From assembly GCF_040958095.1 (NCBI RefSeq), contig NC_091156.1, positions 17,286,628-17,350,627 on the forward strand: 64,000 nucleotides of DNA, given 5' to 3'. Shown here in pieces: positions 52,790 through 62,254 of the stretch. The notes below the pieces were generated by a model, which searched no databases, had not been told where the DNA came from, and worked only from the letters and a program-made list of their open reading frames with translations. Numbering within the stretch: the stretch's first letter is position 1; each line of letters begins with the position of its first letter. Position numbers and translations under genes: made by a program. The stretch is from Procambarus clarkii. Lineage: Eukaryota; Arthropoda; Malacostraca; Decapoda; Cambaridae.

Positions 52790-54045
52790 TTTTGTCTTGG
52801 AGCACCTTGGTCGTCACACTAATTTTCACATTTTTCTTCCAAATGCCTCCCAACACCTCAAACCAATTCTATTTGCTGACGACACAACCTTCATTTACTC
52901 CAGTCCTGATCCCCTTGCTCTAAATGCCACAGTAAATACTGAGCTAAATAAAGTCCATCTGTGGCTAACTGCCAACAAACTCACCCTTAACATTGACAAA
53001 ACTCTCTATATTCTGTTTGGCAATAAATCCTCTAATCAAATAAACCTCAAAATAAACAATACCCAAATTTGTAACAAGTTAGATGGCAAATTCCTTGGCG
53101 TTCTCATTACCACAAGCTGAATTTCCAGGGACACATTCTAAACATATCAAAAAAAGTTTCAAAAACTGTGGGCATTCTTTCTAAGATCAAATATTATGTA
53201 CCACGCCCTGCCCTGGTGACTCTCTATTACTCCCTTATCTATCCATATCTCAACTATGGTATTTGTGCTTGGGGCTCTACTACCCAAAATCACTTACGTC
53301 CTCTAATTACTCAACACAAAGCTGCTATTAGGACAATATCCAATTCTGGCCCCAGACATCACTCGGTACCCCTACTCAAATCTCTGAATATGTTAGACAT
53401 TAAGTCACTGCACATTCTCTCATGTGTATTATACATATATAAACCGCTAAACTATAATGCCAATCCTGATCTCAAAAGCTTCATAGAAGGTTGTAACAGA
53501 ACCCATGAGCACCACACCAGAAATAAATACAGTTTTGATATTCCTAGAGTACGACTTAATCAAACTAGAAATGCTCTACAAATCAAGGGGCCCAGAATGT
53601 GGAATGACCTTCCCAACCATGTTAAAAACTGTACCTCTCTCAACCAGTTTAAGTTAAAAACGAAGCTATACCTAATAAATTCCCTGTAACCTACCTTACC
53701 CCTCTATTGTCAACCCATGTATGTTTTTTGTTTTTTCTTGTTTTTCAAATCAACGCTGTTTGAATGTAATTTTCTGTAATAATTTGTAATTGTATTTGTG
53801 CTGCTTTTTCAACAATGTTCCCCCCTCTTTTACCGCTATTTTTATTTGTACTCAACACATTTTGTTCTTTTTACCCATTAGTTTTAAGCTTTAGTCATTA
53901 GTGTTTTTTCCTGCCCGAAACGCTTTGCGTAATAGTGGCTTTAGGCATTGTATGTACTAGCTCTATCTATAAAGCCAACAAACTTTGTAAAATCTCTTTA
54001 TGTATGTACCTTTACCTAAATAAATATTATTATTATTATTATTAA
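52790..54045 (+). pseudogene. LINE-J copy, best-preserved C-terminal half
   Basis: QHLKPILFADDTTFIYSSPD (RT active site FADD), LNKVHLWLTANKLTLNIDKT, then a frameshift near 53100 and GILSKIKYYVPRPALVTLYY, SLIYPYLNYGICAWGSTTQN, LNMLDIKSLHILSCVLYIYK, GCNRTHEHHTRNKYSFDIPR, ending YLINSL. 3' UTR with CCCGAAACGCTTTGCGTAAT and CTTTACCTAAATAAATATTA, then (TTA)n. Ends 431 bp short of gene 2's stop codon, on the opposite strand. Confidence 0.88.
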
Positions 54046-54364
54046 GGAGGGTTCTGTAACTCAGTCATGAAGTTCGAGTAGCTGAAGTTTTGGTGATATA
54101 CTTAATCCTTCACACAGTGAGTGTATAGTAGTGAAATCTGTTATTATATGATTAGAAAATTTGTTAAAACCCTAATTCTAAGGTCATTATTTAGAAATTT
54201 TGCCTTTTTGTCTTCAGCTGTTGTTGTTGTACCAGGGGCCATGACAGTCGGGGGATGTCAAGCAAGGAAGCTCGCTTATGGGAAAGCAAAAAATAGATAA
54301 TAACGTGAATTCTTGAAGGAATTGATTAACCAATATTGGCGAGGGTTCCACCGAGGATACGTAC

Positions 54365-54398
54365 GAACACGGTGTTCGTACGTACGAACACCGTGTTC
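54365..54398. repeat. Perfect 34-bp palindrome, no spacer, overlapping a second palindrome
   Basis: GAACACGGTGTTCGTAC followed by its reverse complement. A second inverted repeat (54358-54384, 13-bp arms TACGTACGAACAC) overlaps it. It lies in the presumed 3' UTR of gene 2. Confidence 0.95.
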
Positions 54399-54475
54399 AA
54401 CCCCCTTGGTTGTTAAGTGAGGGCGCGGAACAACGAAGGGGCTCAACCACCGAGGTAATATATAGCTCAGAGGGT

Positions 54476-54599
54476 TCAACCTAAGAAAATGTGAGAGCGG
54501 GTGCCCAAGGAGGATGTCGCTGGTGGACGGTTCTCAATGCGAAGTTCCAAATTGGCGCGCGCCACCACTTTGTCGAACGTCTCGGGCGACAACTTTTTC
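54476..54599 (-). CDS. Gene 2 exon 4: C-terminus and stop
   Basis: An AAATTTACAG acceptor (54600) is followed by one base completing an AGG arginine from exon 3. Then KKLSPETFDKVVARANLELR and IENRPPATSSLGTRSHIFLG, ending in TGA at 54478-54476. The phase agrees with exon 3 across a 5.2-kb intron containing two minisatellites. GC-rich codons stand out from surrounding AT-rich DNA. The stop is followed 78 nt later by a perfect 34-bp palindrome (54365-54398), which would lie in the 3' UTR. No canonical AATAAA was found close by. Confidence 0.6.
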
Positions 54600-54619
54600 C
54601 TGTAAATTTACAAATGGAA

Positions 54620-55370
54620 TAATATTAATGATGATGAACACAGTCTAACTCGGCCAGCAAAACATCCACATCAACTCTTCCCCGCTTCCTACACTCACAT
54701 GTAATTAAGTCTCATAAGTTGTCGTTTTAAAAATATGTCAAATACTCCCCATTAAAAAATTGATTACAAGTAGCTTTTTTCTCTACCGCTTTTCATCCGC
54801 TACATACACTCACATTATCTAACCTGCTCTTCTGGATCTTTCTCTCGTCCTCTAACATTTTAAGTTTGTTCAAACATACTTTCTTCAATACTTTTATAAT
54901 CCATGCATGAATATGACCAAACAATCCCAACAAATCTTTCTCAATTTGTTATGATAAACTTACTTTTATACCCTATATTTGTCCAAAATCTTTTTCATTC
55001 CTTACTTTATCTAACAACAAATTCTCCAAAGATTAGTAATTAATGCTCACCTATACCAACAGGTTTGTTTATGCTCATGTCACACGTACGTGCACCAGCA
55101 TCTCACATCAACGAGATTATTTGTAAGAATATCCAATTATCCAAGAATTATCCCATTATCAATGATTTTAGACCAAACGGTATTAAATTTAAGGTTTTCT
55201 AATCATTTCATTCACTCAATGAAATGAGAAAATCTGCTGGTAGTCAATATGTAAGATGTTTGGTAGTGCAGTCTTATAGACACGACTCACATTGGTGGTG
55301 TACGAACACCCATCCTGCCAGACAATGATGGTAAACCTATAGTTAATTGGTGCAGAGCGCGGGGCTCTGC
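54620..55370. other. No recognisable feature
   Basis: Intron 3 of gene 2, AT-rich. A 7-bp-arm hairpin GCAGAGC - GCGGG - GCTCTGC at 55353-55371 sits beside the satellite's first hairpin. Confidence 0.55.
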
Positions 55371-55371
55371 T

Positions 55372-57240
55372 TTAAGACTTGCCTACCCACTAAATGGTAG
55401 GCAAGTCTTAATTAACTACATACTAAATGGTAGGTAAGTCTTAACTACCCACTAAATGGTAGGCAAGTCTTAACTACCCACTAAATGGTAGGCAAGTCTT
55501 AATTAACTACATACTAAATGGTAGGTAAGTCTTAACTACCCACTAAATGGCAGGCAAGTCTTAACTACCCACTAAATGGTAGGCAAGTCTTAACTACCCA
55601 CTAAATGGTAGGCAAGTCTTAACTACCCACTAAATGGTAGGCAAGTCTTAACTACCCACTAAATGGTAGGCAAGTCTTAACTACCCACTAAATGGTAGGC
55701 AAGTCTTAACTACACACTAAATGGTAGGCAAGTCTTAACTACCCACTAAATGGTAGGCAAGTCTTAACTACCCACTAAATGGTAGGCAAGTCTTAACTAC
55801 ACACTAAATTGTAGGCAAGTCTTAACTACCCACTAAATGGTAGGCAAGTCTTAACTACCCACTAAATGGTAGGCAAGTCTTAACTACCCACTAAATGGTA
55901 GGCAAGTCTTAACTACCCACTAAATGGTAGGCAAGTCTTAACTACCCACTAAATGGTAGGCAAGTCTTAACTACCCACTAAATGGTAGGCAAGTCTTAAC
56001 TACCCACTAAATGGTAGGCAAGTCTTAACTACCCACTAAATGGTAGGCAAGTCTTAACTACCCACTAAATGGTAGGCAAGTCTTAACTACCCACTAAATG
56101 GTAAGCAAGTCTTAACTACCCACTAAATGGTAGGCAAGTCTTAACTACCCACTAAATGGTAGGCAAGTCTTAACTACTCACTAAATGGTAGGCAAGTCTT
56201 AACTACCCACTAAATGGTAGGCAAGTCTTAACTACCCACTAAATGGTAGGCAAGTCTTAACTACCCACTAAATGGTAGGCAAGTCTTAACTACCCACTAA
56301 ATGGTAGGCGAGTCTTAACTACCCACTAAATGGTAGGCAAGTCTTAACTACCCACTAAATGGTAGGCAAGTCTTAACTACCCACTAAATGGTAGGCAAGT
56401 CTTAACTACCCACTAAATGGTAGGCAAGTCTTAACTACCCACTAAATGGTAGGCGAGTCTTAACTACCCACTAAATGGTAGGCAAGTCTTAACTACCCAC
56501 TAAATGGTAGGCAAGTCTTAACTACCCACTAAATGGTAGGCAAGTCTTAACTACCCACTAAATGGTAGGCAAGTCTTAACTACCCACTAAATGGTAGGCA
56601 AGTCTTAACTACCCACTAAATGGTAGGCAAGTCTTAACTACCCACTAAATGGTAGGCAAGTCTTAACTACCCACTAAATGGTAGGCGAGTCTTAACTACC
56701 CACTAAATGGTAGGCAAGTCTTAACTACCCACTAAATGGTAGGCAAGTCTTAACTACCCACTAAATGGTAGGCAAGTCTTAACTACCCACTAAATGGTAG
56801 GCAAGTCTTAACTACCCACTAAATGGTAGGCAAGTCTTAACTACCCACTAAATGGTAGGCAAGTCTTAACTACCCACTAAATGGTAGGCAAGTCTTAACT
56901 ACCCACTAAATGGTAGGCGAGTCTTAACTACCCACTAAATGGTAGGCAAGTCTTAACTACCCACTAAATGGTAGGCAAGTCTTAACTACCCACTAAATGG
57001 TAGGCAAGTCTTAACTACCCACTAAATGGTAGGCAAGTCTTAACTACCCACTAAATGGTAGGCAAGTCTTAACTACACACTAAATGGTAGGCAAGTCTTA
57101 ACTACCCACTAAATGGTAGGCAAGTCTTAACTACCCACTAAATGGTAGGCAAGTCTTAACTACCCACTAAATGGTAGGCAAGTCTTAACTACCCACTAAA
57201 TGGTAGGCAAGTCTTAACTACCCACTAAATGGTAGGCAAG
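55372..57240. repeat. 29-bp satellite, about 64 units, seeded by a hairpin
   Basis: Unit CTACCCACTAAATGGTAGGC plus AAGTCTTAA. The array begins with a 40-bp hairpin (55372-55411): arms TTAAGACTTGCCTACC and GGTAGGCAAGTCTTAA around CACTAAAT. Every later unit keeps only the inner 5 bp of the left arm. Units 2 and 5 or so are 4 bp longer (ATTAACTACATAC variant). A GGCGAG variant recurs at 56310, 56455, 56687 and 56919, i.e. 5, 8 and 8 units apart, giving an 8-unit (232-bp) higher-order period. Rare TACACAC variants occur near 55711, 55798 and 57073. It lies in intron 3 of gene 2. Confidence 0.97.
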
Positions 57241-57303
57241 TCAAAATTATAAACTGGAGTACGTGATGTGAAGGCATCACGTACTCCAGTTTATAACTTT
57301 GAC
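57240..57303. repeat. Hairpin, 29-bp arms (1 mismatch), 6-bp spacer, at the satellite's right edge
   Basis: The left arm begins in the last satellite unit (GTCAAAATTATAAACTGGAG, then TACGTGATG), spacer TGAAGG, and the right arm reads back to GACGT. Confidence 0.95.
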
Positions 57304-57319
57304 GTAAAAAATCCTAAGG

Positions 57320-57405
57320 AATAATGGGTGAACATTTGACAAGCCACCGGCTTCCTGTACCCCCTCGATGACACTACAGATAATGGCCCTCGGGTAAATT
57401 TTTAA
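57320..57405 (+). mobile_element. LINE-C 3' end fragment
   Basis: TGACAAGCCACCGGCTTCCT, GTACCCCCTCGATGACAC, then GGCCCTCGGGTAAATT, the LINE-C terminus in plus orientation. Confidence 0.7.
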
Positions 57406-57547
57406 CAATAAAAAAAAAGTAGCGTGACCAACTTAAGCATTACATATATATATACTTTTCTTAAAAAAATGTTTATGTATACATGTTATGTGAAGACCTA
57501 TGCATTGATATGTAATATAAATGGTCGAAGAAAATATAATAAAGGTA

Positions 57548-57685
57548 GAAAGTGAAACAGGAATTTCCTTAAGTACTTTCGTATATTAAATACATCTTCA
57601 GAAGGAATCCTTCAGAAGGAAGGATTTCCTTCTGAAGATGTATTTAATATACGAAAGTACTTAAGGAAATTCCTGTTTCACTTTC
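57548..57685. repeat. Perfect inverted repeat, 60-bp arms, 18-bp spacer
   Basis: Arms 57548-57607 and 57626-57685 are exact reverse complements over all 60 bp (outer end GAAAGTGAAACAGG, inner end CTTCAGAAGGAA). The spacer TCCTTCAGAAGGAAGGAT reuses the inner-arm sequence. No target duplication or coding capacity. Confidence 0.97.
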
Positions 57686-57794
57686 CTCCGTGGTCTGACA
57701 TTGTCACATTCTTAATCACGTGTTTATTTTCGTGATATACACACACAAGGTAGAGACAATATATATGTATCTAAGAAATTTAGGAAAGACACTC

Positions 57795-58640
57795 GAGGAT
57801 GAGCATCCCTTTGTGGAGGGTGAGCATCCATTTGTGGAGGGTGAGCATCCATTTGTGGAGGGTGAGCATCCATTTGTGAAGGTGAGCATCCATTTGTGGA
57901 GGGTGAGCATCCATTTGTGGAGGGTGAGCATCCATTTGTGGAGGGTGAGCATCCATTTGTGGAGGGTGAGCATCCATTTGTGGAGGGTGAGCATCCATTT
58001 GTGGAGGGTGAGCATCCATTTGTGAAGGTGAGCATCCATTTGTGGAGGGTGAGCATCCATTTGTGGAGGGTGAGCATCCATTTGTGAAGGGTGAGCATCC
58101 ATTTGTGAAGGGTGAGCATCCATTTATGGAGAGTGAGCATCCATTTGTGGAGGGTGAGCATCCATTTGTGGAGGGTGAGCATCCATTTGTGAAGGGTGAG
58201 CATCCATTTGTGAAGGGTGAGCATCCATTTGTGAAGGGTGAGCATCCATTTGTGAAGGGTGAGCATCCATTTGTGAAGGGTGAGCATCCATTTGTGGAGA
58301 GTGAGCATCCATTTGTGGAGGGTGAGCATCCATTTGTGAAGGGTGAGCATCCATTTGTGAAGGGTGAGCATCCATTTGTGAAGGGTGAGCATCCATTTGT
58401 GGAGAGTGAGCATCCATTTGTGGAGGGTGAGCATCCATTTGTGGAGAGTGAGCATCCATTTGTGGAGGGTGAGCATCCATTTGTGGAGGGTGAGCATCCA
58501 TTTGTGGAGGGTGAGCATACATTTGTGAAGGGTGAGCATACATTTGTGAAGGGTGAGCATACATTTGTGAAGGGTGAGCATACATTTGTGAAGGGTGAGC
58601 ATCCATTTATGGAGGGTGAGCATCCATTTGTGGAGGGTAA
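57795..58640. repeat. 21-bp minisatellite, about 40 units
   Basis: Unit GTGAGCATCCATTTGTGGAG plus G. Because 21 is a multiple of three, it is open in several frames (EHPFVEG on plus; MDAHPPQ and WMLTLHK on minus). Two 20-bp units (near 57878 and 58025) shift the frames. G/A variants (GTGGAG versus GTGAAG) alternate in blocks, and ACATTT replaces CCATTT in four consecutive units near 58516-58580. Intron 3 of gene 2. Confidence 0.96.
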
Positions 58641-58689
58641 CCCTACAACCTGTGGCTGGCCTCGTTTACTCCAGCAGCCAGCCCTGGCC

Positions 58690-58770
58690 CTGCTACCTGA
58701 TATGTGCCTCTAACCCTTTTAACTACCGCATCCGGGATGGGTATGGGGTGCATAATAAATAAACTAAACT
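58690..58770 (+). repeat. Short dispersed repeat, third copy
   Basis: CTACCGCATCCGGGATGGGT, ATGGGGTGCATAATAAATAA, ACTAAACT; inverse of 49150-49235 and 62610-62660. Confidence 0.6.
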
Positions 58771-59059
58771 AATCACACCTGAACCTATAAATGCTTCCCT
58801 CACATAATGTAAAATATTAATAACTGCCGACAGCAAAAAAACAACCTTAACCTGACCTGCCCTACGTCTAATTATATACAAATACATTGTATAAAATATT
58901 AATAATCTATATAAGAAAAATACTTTATTTCCACAGTACGGAAAAATTAAGAAATGCTACTTTGGGGGGCGCCTCAGCTTAAGCAAGCATTTTTTTTTTA
59001 TTAACAGACTTAGTTAATAACTCAACATTGTTAAGTATGCCTTGCAAGAATAGCTGATT

Positions 59060-59200
59060 ATATTGCCCGAAACGCTGTGCGTATTAGTGGCTTTAGGTAT
59101 TGTATGTACTAACTCTGTCTATAAATCCAACTTCATGTTTGTAACTCATCTTCTCTGTATGTATTTTTACCTGAATAAACATTTAAATTTGAATTTGAAT
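59060..59200 (+). mobile_element. LINE-J 3' tail, solo
   Basis: TTGCCCGAAACGCTGTGCGT, ATTAGTGGCTTTAGGTATTG, then TTTTTACCTGAATAAACATT. No coding part attached. Confidence 0.88.
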
Positions 59201-59410
59201 GTCTGCCACCCTGATTTATATGACGGATTACAGAAACTAGCTATTGTTTCACCTACTATTCCCACCTCACAGGATGGTTAGTCATACAAGGACTTAGGAG
59301 AGAACATGAAGAGGAAGGCTGATCTATTGGCCTCCACTAGCAAACTCTGGGGAGAGCACAAGAATATCTTCCAATATTCGTGAGTCTATGAAGCAGTTAC
59401 AGAGCTCAAA

Positions 59411-59444
59411 AAGTACTTCATACCATGCATGGTATGAAGTACTT
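59411..59444. repeat. Perfect 34-bp palindrome, no spacer
   Basis: AAGTACTTCATACCATG followed by its reverse complement. Confidence 0.95.
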
Positions 59445-59667
59445 GATAACAGGGCGATCACAGATATAGTGTTCGAGAGTATTTCCTAGCTTTTGTTCAC
59501 ACAGCTGAACAATGTTCAACTGTGTGTGTTGAACACACAGTTATAATGTTCACCGTTGGGGGATTCATTACCTGCAGCCACCTGCCATAGATATCGATAT
59601 TCCAGCTTAATTCTGGCGATTACAATGTCACACTGTCTAGTGGATATTTTGTGCTGTCTCAACATAA

Positions 59668-59709
59668 CTATATAATATAATAATTAATTATAATTATTAT
59701 ATTATATAG
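59668..59709. repeat. Perfect inverted repeat, 19-bp arms, 4-bp spacer
   Basis: CTATATAATATAATAATTA - ATTA - reverse complement. Purely A/T inside, 127 bp from exon 3 of gene 2 on its 3' side. Confidence 0.93.
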
Positions 59710-59835
59710 GTCTCGGTTCTGAACATATCATAACTCTTTATACTCACACGCAAGGCTGGAGGAAAATGAAGATAATAAATGAAAGAAGAAAAATTGCAAA
59801 GATAGGAAAGGAATATATAAATGTTGCTACTGTAC

Positions 59836-59991
59836 CTGAGGTTCTCTCTGAGGGCAGCGGTGGTGAGGGCCGTGGAGCGCGCCCTGCACACCTGCCGTTC
59901 CCTTTCCCGCCACACCCCTAGCGAGCGCTGGTCTTTGGCCTCCAGGTTCTTCTTGGCCAGCTGCAGCTCCGCCTCCTCCCGCGCCAGCACC
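59836..59991 (-). CDS. Gene 2 exon 3: coiled coil
   Basis: 156 nt between a GTGACAAG acceptor and an AG|GTACAG donor. The first base completes the glutamine codon begun in exon 2, then VLAREEAELQLAKKNLEAKD, QRSLGVWRERERQVCRARST and ALTTAALRENL. Codons are GC-rich. The 15-bp minisatellite ends only about 28 bp upstream of the acceptor, so the branch-point region of intron 2 is made partly of that array. Confidence 0.65.
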
Positions 59992-60017
59992 CTTGTCACA
60001 GAGATAAACACATATAA

Positions 60018-60262
60018 ACTTCAAAGGCCAAGTCTTCAAAAGCTAAGTTTTCAAAGGCCAAGTCTTCAAAGATCAAGTCTTCAAAGACCAAGTCTTTAAA
60101 GACCAAGTCTTCAAAGGCCAAGTCTTCAAAGACCAAGTCTTTAAAGACCAAGTCTTCAAAGGCCAAGTCTTCAAAGACCAAGTCTTCAAATGCCAAGTCT
60201 TCAAAGACCAAATCTTCAAATGCCAAGTCTTCAAAGACCAAATCTTCAAATGTCAAGTCTTC
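60018..60262. repeat. 15-bp minisatellite, about 16 units
   Basis: Unit AAGTCTTCAAAGACC with GGCC, TGCC and TTTAAA variants. On the minus strand it reads FEDLV/FEDLA pentapeptides in an open frame. It fills the 3' end of intron 2 of gene 2, reaching about 28 bp from the acceptor of exon 3. Confidence 0.95.
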
Positions 60263-60448
60263 TTTGATAAATATATGAAAAAAATTAATATTTGTTTTCT
60301 GCTCGACAGGCTTCAATACATCCCACAAATTAACGATGGAATGCCTTCAATAACTATGAAGATATGTCGTAGATATCAATCTACGGCTCATTATTAAACA
60401 TTTATTTTTTTAATCACTAAAATAAGGTGAGAGAGAGCCAGCACGTAC

Positions 60449-60666
60449 TGCTGCAGGAGGTGGTGGTGGTGGTGTGAGCGCGAGGTGCGGTCAGCATGGA
60501 TGCGGGAGGAGCGGGTGTTAAGGTAGAGCTCCTGGCGGGTTTCGGCCGCAGCCATGGCGTCCATCTGGTGGCGGAGGACGTGTTGGCGCCACTGCATCAT
60601 GGCCGCCTCCAGCTGGTGGTGCAGAGCCCGCACCGCCATTGCCCGCCGCTCACGCTCGTCTCTGTC
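60449..60666 (-). CDS. Gene 2 exon 2: coiled coil with histidine run
   Basis: Reads DRDERERRAMAVRALHHQLE, then AAMMQWRQHVLRHQMDAMAA, AETRQELYLNTRSSRIHADR and TSRSHHHHHLLQQ up to a CA|GTACGT donor (phase 2). The 3' splice site is poor: a GAG or CAG with little pyrimidine tract before it, and an S2 SINE inserted about 70 bp upstream. The start is therefore uncertain by a few codons. The codon pattern and continuation into exon 3 make this a convincing coding exon. Confidence 0.62.
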
Positions 60667-60734
60667 CTCACGCAAGTTATCAGTGTTACCTTTATCAAAA
60701 CTTGCTTTATTCTAGCTTTGTTAACTTTACTATT

Positions 60735-60865
60735 AGTGAACAAATCCACAGGAGACATGATGAGGGTTCGAACCTATGCAGGGGTGTTCCCAGGCACGCT
60801 TTAGTCGACTACGCCACACCACATGAGCCTCATGGTGGCTCATGTGGATTTGTTCATTGGTATAG
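60735..60865. mobile_element. S2 foldback SINE near exon 2 of gene 2
   Basis: Left GTGAACAAATCCACAGGAGA, right CTCATGTGGATTTGTTCATT. The minus-strand tRNA-like unit has GTGGCGTAGTCGACTAAAGC and GCATAGGTTCGAACCCTC. Arms of about 30 bp are inverted repeats. It lies about 70 bp upstream of the exon 2 acceptor. Confidence 0.78.
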
Positions 60866-61799
60866 CATGAAAATGTTATTTCTCTGTGTGTTTACTATGA
60901 GTGCTAATTATTGACTTTGCAAGAATCTCAAATTTGCACAAACATTTTATGTGTGACATTCATGTGTTTTAAATAGCAAAAAAAGTGTCCTATAAACACA
61001 TTGGTATGCCTACCTTTAAGCACAAAAAAGATTTTTAACTATAAATGTAAAGAAAAACAAGCTCAGTTAACTTATAATCATATTTATCACCCATAAATAA
61101 AGTTGTAAAAATAAAAATAAGATTATAAGGAATTTACACCCCCACATACGTTAGAATTAAAACTGATCATATGCTGGGTTGAATAAAGTTTGTTCATTAA
61201 AAAAAATACAAAATAAGCTAACGGATTATATTATAATATATATAATATTCACACCATAGTTTACTTGTTAAGAAAGTTCATCTTAAATTATGCCTATTTC
61301 TACTTCAGCACAAACAAGCTCTATTATTTGTCAAACTTTGAAAGTACTAGTACAATCTATAATATTGTAAAAGTTTATTTTTGAAGACAAAAATTATATA
61401 TGTTCAATCATAATAATGCCGATTGTGCTGGATGTTTTGTAAGCCTAAACACACATATATGCTCTCACAATGTTAACATTCTCCAAATATGAACTCTTAT
61501 TTTAATTTGTGGAATTAATCTTAACGTTTTGATTGAGGCCTACTTGCTACTATATACTTGCTGGCTCCTATAATATCCTTAATATAAAAAATTATCCTTT
61601 TGAGTTGTAGTTCACAAACACACACACGGACATACAAACTGAACCAAAATCACCAACTCAATTCACTATTCTGAAAAAATAATGCACAAAAATTGATCAG
61701 ATCTTAACTACAGAAAAGAATCCTACGGTATTAGACCTTCCAAGTTCCAGGTCCCTTCTGCCATACTCCCACTCCTTTCCCCCCATCTTTTACATCTAC
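60866..61799. other. No recognisable feature
   Basis: Very AT-rich intron 1 of gene 2. No supported structure beyond a short CACACACAC at 61618-61628. Confidence 0.55.
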
Positions 61800-62035
61800 T
61801 CTCATAAGAACATAAGAACAAAGGTAACTGCAGAAGGCCTATTGGCCCATACGAGGCAGCTCCTATCTATAACCACCCAATCCCACTCATAAACATGTCC
61901 AACCCACGCTTGAAACAATCGAGGGACCCCACCTCCACCATGTTACGCGGTAATTGGTTCCACAAATCAACAACCCTGTTACCGAACCAGTATTTACCCA
62001 ATACATTTGGGTACTCTCTCGGCTCCCGTGCCAGG
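61800..62035 (-). mobile_element. LINE-D (CR1-type) 3' end
   Basis: CATAAGAACATAAGAACAAA is the reverse of a TTCTTATG octamer tail, typical of CR1-type LINEs. Then AGGCCTATTGGCCCATACGA and codons for a C-terminus with NQLPRNMVEVGSLDCFKRGL-like residues on the minus strand. Copies of the tail also at 12495 and 17800. Confidence 0.75.
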
Positions 62036-62039
62036 TAAA

Positions 62040-62220
62040 TCCACTACTGGCTCACCATAGCCCGTGCTACTTGCCCCGCTCCTGTGCCAGGTAAGTTACG
62101 GGCTCACCATAGCCCGTGCTACTTGCCCCGCTCCTGTGCCAGGTAAGTTACGGGCTCACCATAGCCCGTGCTACTTGGAACTTGTTCCGAGTAACTGAAT
62201 CTATAACAACAACAACAACG
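62040..62220 (-). repeat. S3 head duplicated in tandem (about 61-bp unit)
   Basis: GGCTCACCATAGCCCGTGCT, ACTTGCCCCGCTCCTGTGCC, AGGTAAGTTACG occurs twice plus a third start, ending in GGAACTTGTTCCGAGTAACT, GAATCTATAACAACAACAAC. Same sequence as 46596-46660 and 47740-47815. Confidence 0.82.
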
Positions 62221-62254
62221 GTACTCTCTCTTACTCTCTTTGTCGCCATCCTAC

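Noticed and set aside
55372..57240. CRISPR-like array (29-bp repeats)
   Set aside because: Units are contiguous with no unique spacers, lie in a eukaryotic intron and vary by point changes; it is a minisatellite.
57724..58623. 299-codon minus-strand reading frame (WMLTLHK repeats) as a protein gene
   Set aside because: Entirely produced by the 21-bp tandem array, open on both strands, with no splice or promoter signal and unit-length changes that shift the frame.
60018..60328. FEDLA/FEDLV pentapeptide-repeat protein as part of gene 2
   Set aside because: The array is separated from exon 3 by a splice acceptor; the pentapeptide frame is explained by the 15-bp unit length.
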